This document shows, piece after piece, positions 25,569 through 36,109 of a stretch of 64,000 nucleotides of DNA; the first letter of the stretch is position 1; every line of letters starts with the position of its first letter. The stretch lies in assembly GCA_028289605.1 (NCBI GenBank), contig JANQON010000012.1, positions 186,001 to 250,000 on the forward strand. The letters are read 5' to 3'. A program made the position numbers and the translations under genes. This DNA comes from Hyphococcus sp. (GTDB taxonomy: Bacteria; Pseudomonadota; Alphaproteobacteria; Caulobacterales; Parvularculaceae). The notes under the pieces are model-generated. The model was not told where the DNA came from, did not search any database, and saw only the letters and a list, made by a program, of their open reading frames with translations.

Positions 25569-27890
25569 CTATTCGACCAGCGCCGGCACGTTGGTGCCGT
25601 CTCCGGAGTCTTTGGGTTTCGTCGCGGCCGGATCGGCAATGAATTCGAACGCCAGTTTGGTCTTGTCGGCTTCGTCCAACAAAACCCGCACAACGCCGCC
25701 GTCCTTTAGCTTGCCGAACAGAATTTCGTCGGCAATCGGCTTTTTGACATGTTCCTGGATAATGCGGGCGAGCGGGCGCGCGCCCATCTCGTCGTCAAAG
25801 CCTCGTTCCGCGAGCCACCGCGTTGCATCCTCCGACAGTTCAAAAGTGACGCCGCGGTCTGCAAGCTGGGCTTCCAGCTGCAAAACGAACTTCTCGACAA
25901 TGCGATTGACAATCGGCGCCGACAGGCCGGCGAAGTGAATGATCGCATCCAGACGATTGCGGAATTCCGGCGTGAACAGTCGACGGATCGCGGCATCGGT
26001 TTCGTCTGTCTTTTTCCCGCCGGCAAACCCAATTGCAAATTTCGCAGCATCAGAGGCGCCCGCATTGGTCGTCATGATGATGATCACGTTGCGGAAATCC
26101 ACCTTGCGCCCGTTGGTGTCGGTGAGCTGGCCGTTATCCATCACCTGCAGCAGGATATTGAAAATCTCTGCGTGCGCCTTCTCGATTTCGTCCAGCAACA
26201 GAACGCAGTGGGGATTCTGGTCGATGGCGTCGGTGAGCAAGCCGCCCTGGTCAAACCCGACATAGCCCGGCGGCGCGCCAATGAGCCGCGACACCGTGTG
26301 GCGCTCCATATATTCGGACATGTCGAAGCGCACGAGCTCCACGCCCATGGCGAGGGCGAGCTGCTTGGCGACTTCGGTTTTGCCAACGCCCGTGGGGCCG
26401 GCGAACAGGTATGACCCGATCGGCTTCTCCGGCTCGCGCAGGCCCGCGCGCGACAGCTTGATCGCAGCCGCCAGCTGGTCGATCGCCTCGTCCTGACCGA
26501 ACACGACCCGGCGCAGGTCTTCGCCCAGCTTTTGCAGGCGATCGGTATCGGATTTCGACACGGATCGCGGCGGGATACGCGCCATCTTGGCGACGACCTC
26601 TTCGATCTGATCGGTATCGATGACTTTGCGGCGTTCGTCTTCCGGGAACAGCATTTGCCGCGCGCCGGCTTCATCGATCACATCGATCGCCTTGTCCGGC
26701 AGTTTGCGGTCGGTCATGTATTTCGCCGAGAGCTCCGCCGCCGACCGTATCGCATCGTCCGTATACTTAAGTTTATGGTGTTCTTCGAAATAAGGCTGCA
26801 GGCCTTTCAGAATTTCGATCGTATCTTCCTTGGACGGCTCGGCCACGTCGATCTTCTGAAAACGCCGGGCGAGCGCGCGGTCTTTTTCAAAGTGCTGACG
26901 GAATTCCTTATACGTTGTCGAGCCCATGCACCGAAGGCCGCCAGACTGTAGCGCGGGCTTCAAAAGGTTCGATGCATCCATGGCGCCGCCCGACGTGGCC
27001 CCGGCGCCGACCACCGTGTGGATCTCGTCGATGAAAAGAATGGCGTCTTCATGCTCTTCGAGTTCTTTCAAAACCGCCTTGATGCGTTCTTCGAAGTCGC
27101 CGCGATAGCGCGTACCGGCCAGCAACGATCCCATGTCGAGCGCATAGATCGTTGATTCCGCAAGAACTTCCGGTACTTTCTCGTCGACAATCTTGAGCGC
27201 CAGACCTTCCGCGATCGCGGTTTTGCCGACGCCGGGATCGCCGACCAGCAGCGGGTTGTTCTTGCGCCGGCGGCACAGCACCTGGATGGATCGCTCCACC
27301 TCGGCTTCGCGACCGATCAGCGGGTCGATTTTGCCCTGGCGCGCTTTTGCGTTGAGATCGACGCAATAGGCTTCCAGAGCCGATTGGGCCTTGCCGGATT
27401 CCGGCGGTTCTTCGCTGGCGCCGCGCGGCGTCTTCGGCTGGGACTCGCCCGGCCGCTTCGCCAATCCATGCGAGATATAATTGACCGCGTCGAACCGGGT
27501 CATGTCCTGCGCCTGCAGGAAATGAGCGGCGTGGCTTTCACGCTCTGCGAAGAGCGCAACCAGCACATTCGCGCCAGTGACTTCTTCGCGGCCCGACGAC
27601 TGGACATGGATCACCGCGCGCTGAATGACGCGCTGAAAACTCGCGGTCGGTTTGGCCTGGTCGTCATTCTCAAGTTTGAGATTAGCGAGTTCATTCTCGA
27701 TGAATTCGTAGAGCTGGCGACGCAGAAGCTCGATGTCCACATTACAGGCGCGCATCACCGCGGCGGCGTCGCGATCGTCGGTCAGCGCCAGCAACAGGTG
27801 TTCCAGCGTCGCCAACTCGTGGTCCCGTTCGGTTGCGAGCGCAATCGCGCGGTGAAGAGCTTCATCGAGATTTTGACTAAAGGACGCCAC
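25569..27890 (-). CDS. clpA: ATP-dependent Clp protease ATP-binding subunit ClpA
   Basis: ClpA unfolds substrates for ClpP. The 773-residue protein has the N domain ([20 protein letters not shown]), AAA-1 with [16 protein letters not shown] and [16 protein letters not shown], and AAA-2 with [16 protein letters not shown] and [16 protein letters not shown]. The track begins with a TTG directly after the clpS stop. I prefer the GTG at 27890 ([14 protein letters not shown]) because homologues start there and GGGAG is correctly spaced. It follows clpS by a few bases. Confidence 0.97.
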   Translation of the reverse strand: MASFSQNLDEALHRAIALATERDHELATLEHLLLALTDDRDAAAVMRACNVDIELLRRQLYEFIENELANLKLENDDQAKPTASFQRVIQRAVIHVQSSGREEVTGANVLVALFAERESHAAHFLQAQDMTRFDAVNYISHGLAKRPGESQPKTPRGASEEPPESGKAQSALEAYCVDLNAKARQGKIDPLIGREAEVERSIQVLCRRRKNNPLLVGDPGVGKTAIAEGLALKIVDEKVPEVLAESTIYALDMGSLLAGTRYRGDFEERIKAVLKELEEHEDAILFIDEIHTVVGAGATSGGAMDASNLLKPALQSGGLRCMGSTTYKEFRQHFEKDRALARRFQKIDVAEPSKEDTIEILKGLQPYFEEHHKLKYTDDAIRSAAELSAKYMTDRKLPDKAIDVIDEAGARQMLFPEDERRKVIDTDQIEEVVAKMARIPPRSVSKSDTDRLQKLGEDLRRVVFGQDEAIDQLAAAIKLSRAGLREPEKPIGSYLFAGPTGVGKTEVAKQLALAMGVELVRFDMSEYMERHTVSRLIGAPPGYVGFDQGGLLTDAIDQNPHCVLLLDEIEKAHAEIFNILLQVMDNGQLTDTNGRKVDFRNVIIIMTTNAGASDAAKFAIGFAGGKKTDETDAAIRRLFTPEFRNRLDAIIHFAGLSAPIVNRIVEKFVLQLEAQLADRGVTFELSEDATRWLAERGFDDEMGARPLARIIQEHVKKPIADEILFGKLKDGGVVRVLLDEADKTKLAFEFIADPAATKPKDSGDGTNVPALVE

Positions 27891-27896
27891 GTTCAA

Positions 27897-28226
27897 CTAC
27901 TCCCGTTCCATCATGCATTGCAGCGGATGCTGATTGCGTCTGGAAAGCTCCATTACTTGCGCGACTTTGGTCTCCGCAACTTCATATGTATAGACCCCGC
28001 ATATGCCCACGCCGTTATTGTGGACGTGCATCATAATGCGCACCGCTTCTTCGGCGTCTTTTTTGAACACCGCCTGCAACAACCATACGACAAACTCCTG
28101 CGGCGTATAATCGTCGTTGAGCAGGACGACTTTATACAGGGACGGCCGCTTGGTTTTCGGCGCAGTCTTCTGCACCACGCCGACGCCGTTTCCACGCTCA
28201 AAATCCTGGTCGTTATCGTCAGCCAT
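27897..28226 (-). CDS. clpS: ClpS adaptor for N-degron substrates
   Basis: ClpS delivers proteins with destabilising N-terminal residues to ClpAP. The 109-residue protein has the flexible acidic start ([13 protein letters not shown]) and the core [21 protein letters not shown]. It also shows [26 protein letters not shown], where the conserved histidine of the binding pocket lies. I use the ATG at 28226; the track adds a TTG codon. It forms a two-gene operon with clpA. Confidence 0.95.
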   Translation of the reverse strand: MADDNDQDFERGNGVGVVQKTAPKTKRPSLYKVVLLNDDYTPQEFVVWLLQAVFKKDAEEAVRIMMHVHNNGVGICGVYTYEVAETKVAQVMELSRRNQHPLQCMMERE

Positions 28227-28360
28227 CAATCACTTTTCTCGCGCCGTCGCACACAGGCGCGGACGGACCGGGCCAATCATGCTCGCCCTTAGATATGTAG
28301 CGCAATTTCGTTGAAAAGGCGCAAACTGCGAATTCTTGCCGCAAGTGCAAAAAAGTCAAA

Positions 28361-28390
28361 AAAAAGCCCGGCCGCCGGGCCGGGCTTTTT
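28361..28390 (-). terminator. Intrinsic terminator after the phasin gene
   Basis: A 13-base stem AAAAAGCCCGGCC / GGCCGGGCTTTTT has a four-base loop. On the minus strand it is followed by two T runs. It lies about 58 bases after the phasin stop and insulates clpS-clpA from phasin transcription. The A and T runs on both sides make it potentially bidirectional. Confidence 0.85.
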
Positions 28391-28447
28391 GGATACTACG
28401 CAACGACTGTAACGCAACGAGGTATACGCAACTGGTGTTCGTTGGCC

Positions 28448-28894
28448 TTACGGACGGTAAGACTGGATTTTTTCCACAAGCTCGCTGTAGCGCTCGGTCA
28501 GCGGGGCCACCGTTTCTTTGGTGGTGTCGATCCACAGATCGGCGACTTTGTTGGCTTGGTTAAGATTCTTCTCAATCGAATCGCGCGCAAATTCTGAATG
28601 AATATCAAAAGCTTCCTGGACGCTCTTGGCGCCGGCGGCGGATTTCGCAGCGGCGACCGCGCCTTCATAGGCGGATTTCACGAACGCGGTGTTTTCGGAC
28701 GTCATTTTTTCAACGCCCTTTGAAAACGCGCCGGCCGAAGCCATCACCGCTTCCATGGATGTCTTGTTGAAGTCGGCGAACGCGGTCACGCCTTCCGCCA
28801 TTTTCTCGTAGCCCTCTTTGAAGGCTTCCGGGTTCATCGCAGTCATCGCTTCGAAACCATTGGTTTCCTTGGCGTCTTTCTTGGCAGCAGTCAT
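28448..28894 (-). CDS. Phasin family protein
   Basis: This is a 148-residue predicted granule-associated protein that coats polyhydroxyalkanoate storage granules. It is almost wholly helical and has the phasin segments FADFNKTSMEAVMASAGAFSKG, FVKSAYEGAVAAAKS and SVQEAFDIHSEFARDSIEKNL. The track ORF is 98 residues longer at the N-terminus, but AGGGAG precedes the ATG at 28894. No PHA synthase gene is in the window. The upstream DNA holds a good promoter and two PhaR-like sites. Confidence 0.9.
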   Translation of the reverse strand: MTAAKKDAKETNGFEAMTAMNPEAFKEGYEKMAEGVTAFADFNKTSMEAVMASAGAFSKGVEKMTSENTAFVKSAYEGAVAAAKSAAGAKSVQEAFDIHSEFARDSIEKNLNQANKVADLWIDTTKETVAPLTERYSELVEKIQSYRP

Positions 28895-28963
28895 TTGGTG
28901 ATCTCCCTTTGATGCAATTCCGATAAGGCGCTGATATCTCTTTACTTTTACAACCAGCGCTTG

Positions 28964-28978
28964 TTTGTGCAGTGCAAC
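28964..28978 (-). promoter_or_regulatory. PhaR-like operator 1 at the phasin promoter
   Basis: TTTGTGCAGTGCAAC lies over the -10 box and probable start site of the phasin promoter. It is repeated in inverted orientation 48 bases away with one mismatch. TGC-rich sites of this kind are known targets of PhaR repressors at phasin genes. Confidence 0.5.
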
Positions 28979-29004
28979 ATAATTTCCGATTCCCGACCTG
29001 TCAA
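28976..29004 (-). promoter_or_regulatory. Phasin promoter
   Basis: On the minus strand TTGACA (29004-28999) and TATGTT (28981-28976) are separated by exactly 17 bases. The -35 is a perfect consensus and the -10 matches at four of six bases. The predicted transcript starts about 75 bases before the phasin ATG. Confidence 0.6.
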
Positions 29005-29011
29005 CAGTTTT

Positions 29012-29026
29012 GTTGCGCTGCACAAA
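29012..29026 (+). promoter_or_regulatory. PhaR-like operator 2 at the phasin promoter
   Basis: GTTGCGCTGCACAAA is the inverted partner of operator 1 (14 of 15 bases identical on opposite strands). It lies just upstream of the -35 box. Together the two sites frame the promoter. Confidence 0.5.
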
Positions 29027-29250
29027 TCGGAGAATTGGTAAAATTGGTGAATTGTTCGTTAACGATAATTTTACCGCCCTCGCCGAGCATCGTTCTGGCT
29101 CCAAAGACAAAGGCACGCCCCTTGCTTTGGTCACCCTCGGGCCTGGTCGACGGCGACGTCGGACGGTCCCGGGCAATGCGACGATCAATTTTCGGGGGCT
29201 TAGTCTCTCTTTTTATTGCGCGGCTACCGACTTTCAGCGAGGATCCAAGG

Positions 29251-30618
29251 ATGCGTTGGATTTTATGTTGCGTATTATTGTTAACGTTCGCCGTTTCGGC
29301 GACGAATACGCCCGCGCACGCTAATTCCAAGTACGCCGCTTTCGTGGTCCACGCCGATTCCGGCGATGTTTTCTTTGATCGGTACTCCAAATCGCGCCGC
29401 TATCCCGCGTCGCTGACGAAGATGATGACCCTGTATCTGCTGTTTGAGGCGGTTGAGGACGGCAAGCTGACGCTCCAATCCGAATTGACCGTGTCAAAGC
29501 GGGCCGCGGGGCAGCCGCCGTCGAAACTCGGCGTTCGCGCCGGGTCGAAGATCACCGTCGACGACGCCATCAAGGCGCTGATCGTGAAGTCCGCCAACGA
29601 CGTCGCCGTCGTCGTCGCGGAAGAGATTGCAGGATCGGAGTGGCGGTTCGCCCGGGAAATGACGGCGAAAGCGCGGTCTTTGGGCATGCGTTCGACAACA
29701 TTTCGCAACGCTTCAGGATTGCCGAATTCAAAACAAGTTACCACCGCCCGGGACATGGCGGTGCTTGGCCGGCGGGTCATGCAGGATTTCCCCCAGCATT
29801 TTCATTACTTCAGCGCAAAGTCGTTCACCTACAAAACTCGCACCTACACGACCCACAACTCGCTGATCAAAAACTTCGACGGCGCCAGCGGCATTAAGAC
29901 CGGCTATACGCGCCGATCGGGATTTAATCTTGTCACGTCAGCGGAACGGGACGGTCAGCGCCTGATCGGCGTGGTCCTCGGCGGGCGCAAATCCTGGTCC
30001 CGGGACCGCCATATGCGCGATATTCTCGCCAACGCCTTCAACGCGATCGACAAGAATCCGCTTCGGATCGCGGCGCTGTATCGCAATACGCCGGAACCGC
30101 GGTTGAAGCCGACCCTCGCGATCGCCATGGCGGCCGCGCCGTCGGCGCCGACCCTGGCGGGCAACGAGCCCCTCCGTCAGGAAATCATGACCGCCGCCGC
30201 TGCGCTGTCCGGCGCCCCGGACGCTTCGGAGGACATGCTGGGCGCGCTGATCGCGTCCGCCGATATTGACGACTACAACGAGTTCGAACGCGCCAAGCTC
30301 GCCTCGGTGCCGACCCCGGAGGGCTTCATCGGCGAAGGCGACCGCGAGCATATCGACGCGTTTCACTGGAGCGTGCAGATCGGCGCTTACTCGACCAAAG
30401 ACCTGGCTCAGACCGAGCTTGAGACCGCTGCGATCCGAGGCGCACTGACCGAACGGGATCGCGTGATCCTGCCGACGCCGCGCGCCGACGGATCGGTGTT
30501 GTTTCGCGCCCGGTTCCGAAACCTTTCGGAAATCGAAGCCAAACTCGCCTGCGCCGATCTGAAAGACGTGGGCGTCAACTGTTTCGTCGTCTCCGACGCG
30601 GACAGCCGACCGCAATAG
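29251..30618 (+). CDS. D-alanyl-D-alanine carboxypeptidase with SPOR domain
   Basis: This is a penicillin-binding-protein-type enzyme that trims peptidoglycan stem peptides. The 455-residue protein has a signal peptide (WILCCVLLLTFAVSATNTPAHA). The catalytic motifs are SxxK in PASLTKMMTLYLL, SxN in IVKSANDVAVVV and KTG in GIKTGYTRRSGFNL. A linker leads to a C-terminal SPOR-type domain (FHWSVQIGAYSTKDLAQTEL to KDVGVNCFVV), which would target denuded glycan at the septum. The track ORF starts 93 residues too early; GAGGA precedes the chosen ATG. This carboxypeptidase-SPOR pairing recurs in alphaproteobacteria. Confidence 0.92.
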   Translation: MRWILCCVLLLTFAVSATNTPAHANSKYAAFVVHADSGDVFFDRYSKSRRYPASLTKMMTLYLLFEAVEDGKLTLQSELTVSKRAAGQPPSKLGVRAGSKITVDDAIKALIVKSANDVAVVVAEEIAGSEWRFAREMTAKARSLGMRSTTFRNASGLPNSKQVTTARDMAVLGRRVMQDFPQHFHYFSAKSFTYKTRTYTTHNSLIKNFDGASGIKTGYTRRSGFNLVTSAERDGQRLIGVVLGGRKSWSRDRHMRDILANAFNAIDKNPLRIAALYRNTPEPRLKPTLAIAMAAAPSAPTLAGNEPLRQEIMTAAAALSGAPDASEDMLGALIASADIDDYNEFERAKLASVPTPEGFIGEGDREHIDAFHWSVQIGAYSTKDLAQTELETAAIRGALTERDRVILPTPRADGSVLFRARFRNLSEIEAKLACADLKDVGVNCFVVSDADSRPQ

Positions 30619-30692
30619 TCGACCATTTCAAAGCCGCCTTTGCGCGTCTTGGATGATTGGATTACGTTTCTCCGCAACGAAGGAGAAGCGAA

Positions 30693-32645
30693 ATGAGCGC
30701 CGAAACAGTCATTCCTGTCAGCACAATCGCCAAAAGCCACACGTTGACGGACGCCGAAACCGCAGAACGGTTGCGCGCCGCCGCCGCAGAGGACCAGGAA
30801 GGTTTTTGGGCCAAGGTCGCCGAGCGCATCGACTGGATCAGCCCGTTCAGCAACGTCAAAGACGTCTCTTACGCTGTGGAAGACCTGCACATCAAATGGT
30901 TCGAAGACGGGGTTCTGAACGCGTGCGCTAATTGTCTTGATCGCCACCTGCCATCCCGGGCGAACGACGTCGCCATCATCTGGGAGGGCGACGATCCTTC
31001 AAACGACAAGGCCATCACCTACGCCGAAGCGTTCGAAGAAACCTGCCGCATGGCGAACCTCTTGAAGGCCCGAGGCGTCAAAAAGGGCGACCGGGTCGTC
31101 ATTTACATGCCGATGATCCCGGAAGCGGCGTTCGCCATGCTCGCCTGCGCGCGCATCGGCGCCGTTCATTCCGTCGTCTTCGGGGGATTCTCGCCGGAAG
31201 CGCTTGCCAGCCGCATTGATGATTGCGGGGCTGTCGCGATTATCACCGCCGACGAGGGCGTGCGCGGCGGCAAGACTGTCCCCCTCAAGCAAAATGTCGA
31301 CAAGGCTATCGACAAGCTGCCGGACAGCGAGAACGTGCGCCTTGTATTGGTCGTAGAGCGCACCGGCGCGAACGTCGCCATGAGCGGGGGCCGGGATCTC
31401 TTTTGGCATGGCGAAGCCCGGGATGACGTGTCGCCCGATTGTGCGCCCGAGCCCATGGGCGCCGAAGACCCGCTTTTTATTCTCTACACGTCCGGATCGA
31501 CAGGAAAACCAAAAGGCGTTTTGCACACCACCGGCGGCTATCTTACCTACGCCGCCTATACCCACGAAATGGTGTTCGACTACAAACCAGGCGAAATTTA
31601 TTGGTGCACGGCGGATGTCGGCTGGGTGACCGGACACACCTACATCGTCTACGGACCGCTCGCCAACGGCGCGACGACTCTGATGTTTGAGGGCGTGCCG
31701 ACCTATCCCGACGCCTCGCGGTTTTGGAAGGTGTGCGAGAAACACAAGGTCAAGGTATTCTACACCGCGCCGACGGCGCTGCGCGCCTTGATGCGCGAAG
31801 GCGATGATCACGTCCAAAGCGCCGACCTGTCATCCTTGCGTCTCCTCGGCACGGTGGGCGAGCCGATCAACCCCGAAGCGTGGAACTGGTATCACCGTGT
31901 CGTCGGCGGCGGCGATCTGCCGATTGTCGACACCTGGTGGCAGACGGAAACCGGCGGCGTGTTGATTTCGCCCCTGCCCGGCGCGACGGATTTGAAACCG
32001 GGCTCGGCGACAAAACCGCTGCCCGGCGTCATGCCCGCCCTCGTCGACGCCGACGGCAATATCCTCGACGGCGCGGTCTCCGGCAATCTTGTTCTCACCG
32101 ATTCCTGGCCCGGCCAAATGCGCACCGTGTTCGGCGATCACCAACGCTTTATCGACACCTATTTCAAAACCTATCCGGGCATGTATTTCACCGGCGACGG
32201 CGCGCGGCGCGATGAAGACGGCTACTACTGGATCACCGGCCGCGTCGACGATGTGATCAATGTTTCCGGCCATCGACTGGGCACCGCGGAAGTGGAAAGC
32301 GCGCTTGTCGCGCACCCGAGTGTCGCGGAGGCCGCCGTGGTCGGCTATCCCCATGACGTCAAAGGTCAGGGCATCTACGCCTATGTCACGCTGATGGAGG
32401 GAGCGGAAGAAGGTTCAGACCTCGAAAAAGCGCTTTCCGACACGGTGCGCAGCGAGATCGGACCGATCGCCAAGCCCGACATTCTTCATTTCACGCCGGC
32501 GCTCCCCAAAACGCGATCAGGAAAGATCATGCGCCGCATTCTGCGCAAAATCGCCGAAAATGAGTTCTCCGCCCTCGGCGACACGTCAACGCTGGCCGAT
32601 CCGGGGGTTGTCGACGCCTTGATTGAGGGGCGGAAAAACAAGTAA
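30693..32645 (+). CDS. acs: Acetyl-CoA synthetase
   Basis: Acs makes acetyl-CoA from acetate through acetyl-AMP. The 650-residue protein has the adenylation motifs [56 protein letters not shown] and [22 protein letters not shown]. The end [17 protein letters not shown] includes the lysine that is acetylated for control in homologues. I start at the ATG at 30693 with AAGGAGAAG upstream; the track adds 12 residues. Confidence 0.97.
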   Translation: MSAETVIPVSTIAKSHTLTDAETAERLRAAAAEDQEGFWAKVAERIDWISPFSNVKDVSYAVEDLHIKWFEDGVLNACANCLDRHLPSRANDVAIIWEGDDPSNDKAITYAEAFEETCRMANLLKARGVKKGDRVVIYMPMIPEAAFAMLACARIGAVHSVVFGGFSPEALASRIDDCGAVAIITADEGVRGGKTVPLKQNVDKAIDKLPDSENVRLVLVVERTGANVAMSGGRDLFWHGEARDDVSPDCAPEPMGAEDPLFILYTSGSTGKPKGVLHTTGGYLTYAAYTHEMVFDYKPGEIYWCTADVGWVTGHTYIVYGPLANGATTLMFEGVPTYPDASRFWKVCEKHKVKVFYTAPTALRALMREGDDHVQSADLSSLRLLGTVGEPINPEAWNWYHRVVGGGDLPIVDTWWQTETGGVLISPLPGATDLKPGSATKPLPGVMPALVDADGNILDGAVSGNLVLTDSWPGQMRTVFGDHQRFIDTYFKTYPGMYFTGDGARRDEDGYYWITGRVDDVINVSGHRLGTAEVESALVAHPSVAEAAVVGYPHDVKGQGIYAYVTLMEGAEEGSDLEKALSDTVRSEIGPIAKPDILHFTPALPKTRSGKIMRRILRKIAENEFSALGDTSTLADPGVVDALIEGRKNK

Positions 32646-32725
32646 CCGCCGCTCAGCCTTAACAAATTGAGAACGCCGGCGCTTTAGACTGGCCCTTTCA
32701 AGAGGGCGAAAGCGCGGAGCACCCC

Positions 32726-34228
32726 ATGCGGGCGACCAATGACACCATTGGCGAAGCATCGTCCTGGCTGCATTTCATTGCGGTCTACGGCGCGTTTGTC
32801 CTTGCAGCGATCGTCCTGACGGGGCCGACCTTCTGGGACATGGCGCGGACTTGGCTCTCATCGTCGTCCTATCACCATGGCCTTTTTGTCGCCCCCGCGG
32901 CGATCTGGATGATCGTTTCCCATAGCGCGCGGCCGCAAGAGCCCGGCGGCCACCGAGCCGCCGTCGCCGCCGTTGCAGTTGGCGTTATGGTCTGGCTTGC
33001 AGGCCGGGCCGGCGGCGCCGCCATCATCGAACAGATCGGCCTTGTCGCCATGCTGATCGGCGGCGTCGGCGCCGTGTTTGGCGACCGTGCGCTGGTGTTG
33101 TGGGCGTGGCCTCTCGCGTTTCTCTATTTCATGGTTCCTTTCGGCGAAAGCATTGTTCCCATGCTTCAGGCGATCACAGCGGCCGCCGCTGTCGCTTTGC
33201 TGAACATTGCCGGCGCCGATATCGTCATCGACGGGCTGTTGATCCACACGCGTGTCGGCGCCTTCGCCATCGCGGAGGCCTGCGCCGGGCTAAGACTCCT
33301 GACCGCAGCCCTCATGGTCTCGGCGGTATTCGCCTATGTCGCATTTGAGAGCTGGACCAGGCGCATTGCGTTCTTGCTCTTTGCAGCAGTCTTTGCGCTG
33401 ATCGCCAACGGCGTGCGCGCGTTTCTCCTTATTCTTATTCCCGTGGCGACGGGCCGTCCCGCATCGCTGGGGCCGGATCATTTCATTGTCGGCTGGCTGT
33501 TTTATCTCGTTGTACTCGTCATCCTGGCGTTGATCGGCCGACGTTTCGCGGATCGGCGCATCGCTGCGCACACTGAAGCGTCGGCGCCGCCGCTGCGCCT
33601 CGTTGCAGTGTTCGCCGCCCTCGCGGTGATTGCAGCGGGCGTCCTCTACGCCCGTCTCGTCGTCGATCGCCCCATCGACCGACAGGCCCCCGCCTCTATC
33701 GCGCTGTTGCAAGCAGAAGGGTGGCGCGTCCTGCCGGCGCCGGAAAACTGGCGCGCCGTCGCGCCTGGGGCGGACCAGACCAGCGCAGCAACGTATGACC
33801 GGGACGGCGTCCGGGTCTACGCCTCCATCGCCTATTTCACCCATGATCGCTCGGGGGCGGAAATCGGCGGCGGCGAAAATCGAAGCTATGACGGCCAAGA
33901 CTGGCGCCGCATCGGCGGCCATGACGCGGCGCTGTATCTCTTTGGATCGTCGGAGACGCGTCGCTTTAACCGCCTTGCCGGCCCGGACCGGCGCCGCCTT
34001 TTGACGGTCACCTTCTATTGGCTGGGCGACACAGTTTATGATAGCGCGCAGGCGGTAAAGCAGGCGCAAATGAGAAACCGACTCCTCGGACGAAACCCCA
34101 GCGGCGGCGTCATCGTTTTTTCCGCAAGTTACCGCCGCGACCCGAATGACGCGATCGCGATCCTTCGTCAGTATACAGCAGACGTCGAAGAATTTTCCGC
34201 ATGGCGCGGCCGGCTCGAAGCGCTATAG
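32726..34228 (+). CDS. xrtA: Exosortase A fused to EpsI domain
   Basis: Exosortases cleave and relocate proteins bearing a C-terminal PEP-CTERM signal. This 500-residue protein has about eight membrane helices. The catalytic residues are Cys in EACAGLRLL (about residue 188), Arg in NGVRAFLLIL and His in GPDHFIVGWLFY. After residue about 290 a periplasmic EpsI-type domain follows (ALLQAEGWRVLPAPENWRAV, VRVYASIAYFTHDRSGAE), as in the XrtA/EpsI fusion type. The next gene starts four bases later. No PEP-CTERM target is visible in the window. Confidence 0.9.
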   Translation: MRATNDTIGEASSWLHFIAVYGAFVLAAIVLTGPTFWDMARTWLSSSSYHHGLFVAPAAIWMIVSHSARPQEPGGHRAAVAAVAVGVMVWLAGRAGGAAIIEQIGLVAMLIGGVGAVFGDRALVLWAWPLAFLYFMVPFGESIVPMLQAITAAAAVALLNIAGADIVIDGLLIHTRVGAFAIAEACAGLRLLTAALMVSAVFAYVAFESWTRRIAFLLFAAVFALIANGVRAFLLILIPVATGRPASLGPDHFIVGWLFYLVVLVILALIGRRFADRRIAAHTEASAPPLRLVAVFAALAVIAAGVLYARLVVDRPIDRQAPASIALLQAEGWRVLPAPENWRAVAPGADQTSAATYDRDGVRVYASIAYFTHDRSGAEIGGGENRSYDGQDWRRIGGHDAALYLFGSSETRRFNRLAGPDRRRLLTVTFYWLGDTVYDSAQAVKQAQMRNRLLGRNPSGGVIVFSASYRRDPNDAIAILRQYTADVEEFSAWRGRLEAL

Positions 34229-34231
34229 AGC

Positions 34232-36109
34232 ATGTGCGGAATCGCCGGCATTATCGATCTTGAGGGCGATCGCGACATCGATCGCGACGCCCTAAAGCGC
34301 ATGGCGGACGCACTGGCTCATCGAGGTCCGGACGGAGAGGGATTCTTCTACGACAAAGGCGTTGGCCTCGCCCATCGAAGGCTTGCGGTGATTGATGTCG
34401 ACGGCGGCGCGCAGCCTTTTGTCGATTCCAGCGGCGGCGTGTTGTCTTTCAACGGCGAGATCTACAATTTTCAGGACCTCGCAAAGGATCTTGAACGCGA
34501 CGGCGTCCGCCTAAAAACCCGTTCCGATACGGAAGTGCTCGCCGAAGGCCTTTCCCGCGAAGGCCCAGATTTCATTCAGCGCCTGCGCGGCATGTTCGCC
34601 TTTGCATACTGGGACCGGGCCGAACGCACCCTGCTGCTGGCGCGCGATCGTCTCGGCGAGAAGCCGCTATATTACGGTCAGAGCGAAGACGGGTTTTTCG
34701 TTTTCGCCTCGGAACTCGGCGCCGTCGCCGCATCAGGCTTGTTCAACCTTGAATTCAACGTGCAAGCCGTCGCCGACTATTTCTTCTACGGCTACGTCCC
34801 CGATCCCAAATCGATCTATCACGACATTCGCAAACTGTCTCCGGCGCATGTCATGACGGCGAACCGGGGGGCGCCGCCCGCGCCGTCCGCCTACTGGCGC
34901 CCGGTATTTGCGCCGTCGAACGGGTTATCGTTTGAGGCTGCCGCCGAGATGCTCCGCGCCAGGATCGACGATGCGGTTGCCGCGCAGATGATCTCGGACG
35001 TTCCGCTCGGCGCATTTTTGTCCGGGGGCGTCGATTCCGGCGGCGTTGTCGCCGCGATGGCGGAGACCGGCGCGAAACCGGTCGCCTGCACCATTGGGTT
35101 CGCGGAAAAAACCCATGACGAACGCGCCGGCGCCCGCGAAATCGCGCAACGCTTCGGCGCCCTTCATCATGAACATGTCGCCGGGCTTGACGCAGGCTCC
35201 CTGATCGATCGAGCGGCGGCCGCCTTCGGCGAACCCTTCGGCGATGTGTCCGCGTTGCCGAGCTATCTTGTCGCCAGCCTTGCCCGGCGGCATGTGACCG
35301 TGGCCCTGACGGGAGACGGGGGCGATGAGCTCTTTGCCGGATATCGACGCTATCCTTTCTTTCTCGGCGAAGAAAAACTGCGTGCTGCGGCGCCGCTGTT
35401 TTTCCGTCGCGCCGTGTTCGGTCCACTCGGCGCGCTCTACCCAAAACTGGACTGGGCGCCGCGTGCGCTAAGGGCGAAGACGACCTTGCAGGCGATCGCC
35501 GCCTCAAGAGCCGAGGCCTACGCCGCTGCCGTGGCCATTAATCTGCCCTCCCAGGCGCGGGCGATGTTAAACCCGGAAGCCAGGGCGGCGCTCGGCGACT
35601 ATCATCCGCAAAGCGTCGTCGCTGAAGCCATGGCGAAAGGAAACGGTTCTTGCCCGCTGGCCGCCGCGCAGCATGCGGATCTCCTCACCTGGTTGCCGGG
35701 CCGCATGCTGGTCAAGGTCGACCGCACGTCAATGGCCCATGGGCTAGAGGCGCGCCCGCCCATGCTTGATCACCGGCTGGTCGAATGGGCCGGTCTGTTG
35801 CCGCAGGACTTCAAGATCAAAGACGGCGAGCGCAAACGCATTTTGAAAGCGGCGCTGGCGCCGCGCCTGGGCGAAGAATTCGTCCGGCGCAGAAAGCGTG
35901 GTTTCGACATGCCGGTCTCCGCGTGGTTTCGCGCAGCCGAAAGTCCCCTTGCCGACCGCCTGCGCCGTTCGAAGGCCTGGCGCGAAAGCGGTTTTCTGGA
36001 TGAACGCACCGTCGCGAACATGCTCAGCGCCCATCAAAGCGGACGCCGCGACTGGGGCCAGGAGCTGTGGACGGTCTTGATGTTCGACGCGTTCCTGCGC
36101 GCCGCCTAA
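34232..36109 (+). CDS. Asparagine synthase-like amidotransferase (exosortase-linked type)
   Basis: This is a 625-residue glutamine-hydrolysing amidotransferase. The N-terminal nucleophile is Cys2 (MCGIAGIIDLEGDRD), with HRGPDGEGF, HRRLAVID, SFNGEIYNFQDL and KTRSDTEVL. The synthetase part has the PP-loop LSGGVDSGGVVAAM and LTGDGGDELFAGYRRYP. The sequence around RDRLGEKPLYY and FFYGYVPDPKSIYHDIRKL resembles the amidotransferase group found with XrtA systems rather than housekeeping AsnB. It likely modifies a sugar or amino acid for exopolysaccharide. It is coupled to xrtA and overlaps the convergent glycosyltransferase by four bases. Confidence 0.92.
   Translation: MCGIAGIIDLEGDRDIDRDALKRMADALAHRGPDGEGFFYDKGVGLAHRRLAVIDVDGGAQPFVDSSGGVLSFNGEIYNFQDLAKDLERDGVRLKTRSDTEVLAEGLSREGPDFIQRLRGMFAFAYWDRAERTLLLARDRLGEKPLYYGQSEDGFFVFASELGAVAASGLFNLEFNVQAVADYFFYGYVPDPKSIYHDIRKLSPAHVMTANRGAPPAPSAYWRPVFAPSNGLSFEAAAEMLRARIDDAVAAQMISDVPLGAFLSGGVDSGGVVAAMAETGAKPVACTIGFAEKTHDERAGAREIAQRFGALHHEHVAGLDAGSLIDRAAAAFGEPFGDVSALPSYLVASLARRHVTVALTGDGGDELFAGYRRYPFFLGEEKLRAAAPLFFRRAVFGPLGALYPKLDWAPRALRAKTTLQAIAASRAEAYAAAVAINLPSQARAMLNPEARAALGDYHPQSVVAEAMAKGNGSCPLAAAQHADLLTWLPGRMLVKVDRTSMAHGLEARPPMLDHRLVEWAGLLPQDFKIKDGERKRILKAALAPRLGEEFVRRRKRGFDMPVSAWFRAAESPLADRLRRSKAWRESGFLDERTVANMLSAHQSGRRDWGQELWTVLMFDAFLRAA

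Larger units (their letters stand above)
28895..29250. other. Intergenic region between phasin and carboxypeptidase genes
   Basis: This 356-base divergent region holds the phasin promoter and two inverted operator-like repeats in its left part. The right part (29040-29250) carries TTAA-N7-TTTA near 29059, one base from a CtrA box, and should contain the carboxypeptidase promoter. I see no ORF that I trust. Confidence 0.5.

Noticed and set aside
27384-28292. A 302-residue plus-strand ORF antisense to clpA-clpS
   Set aside because: The composition mirrors the codon pattern of the Clp genes; there is no independent support.
28448-29188. Long 246-residue version of the phasin ORF
   Set aside because: The extra N-terminal part runs through the promoter and operators; the ribosome site and phasin homology begin at 28894.
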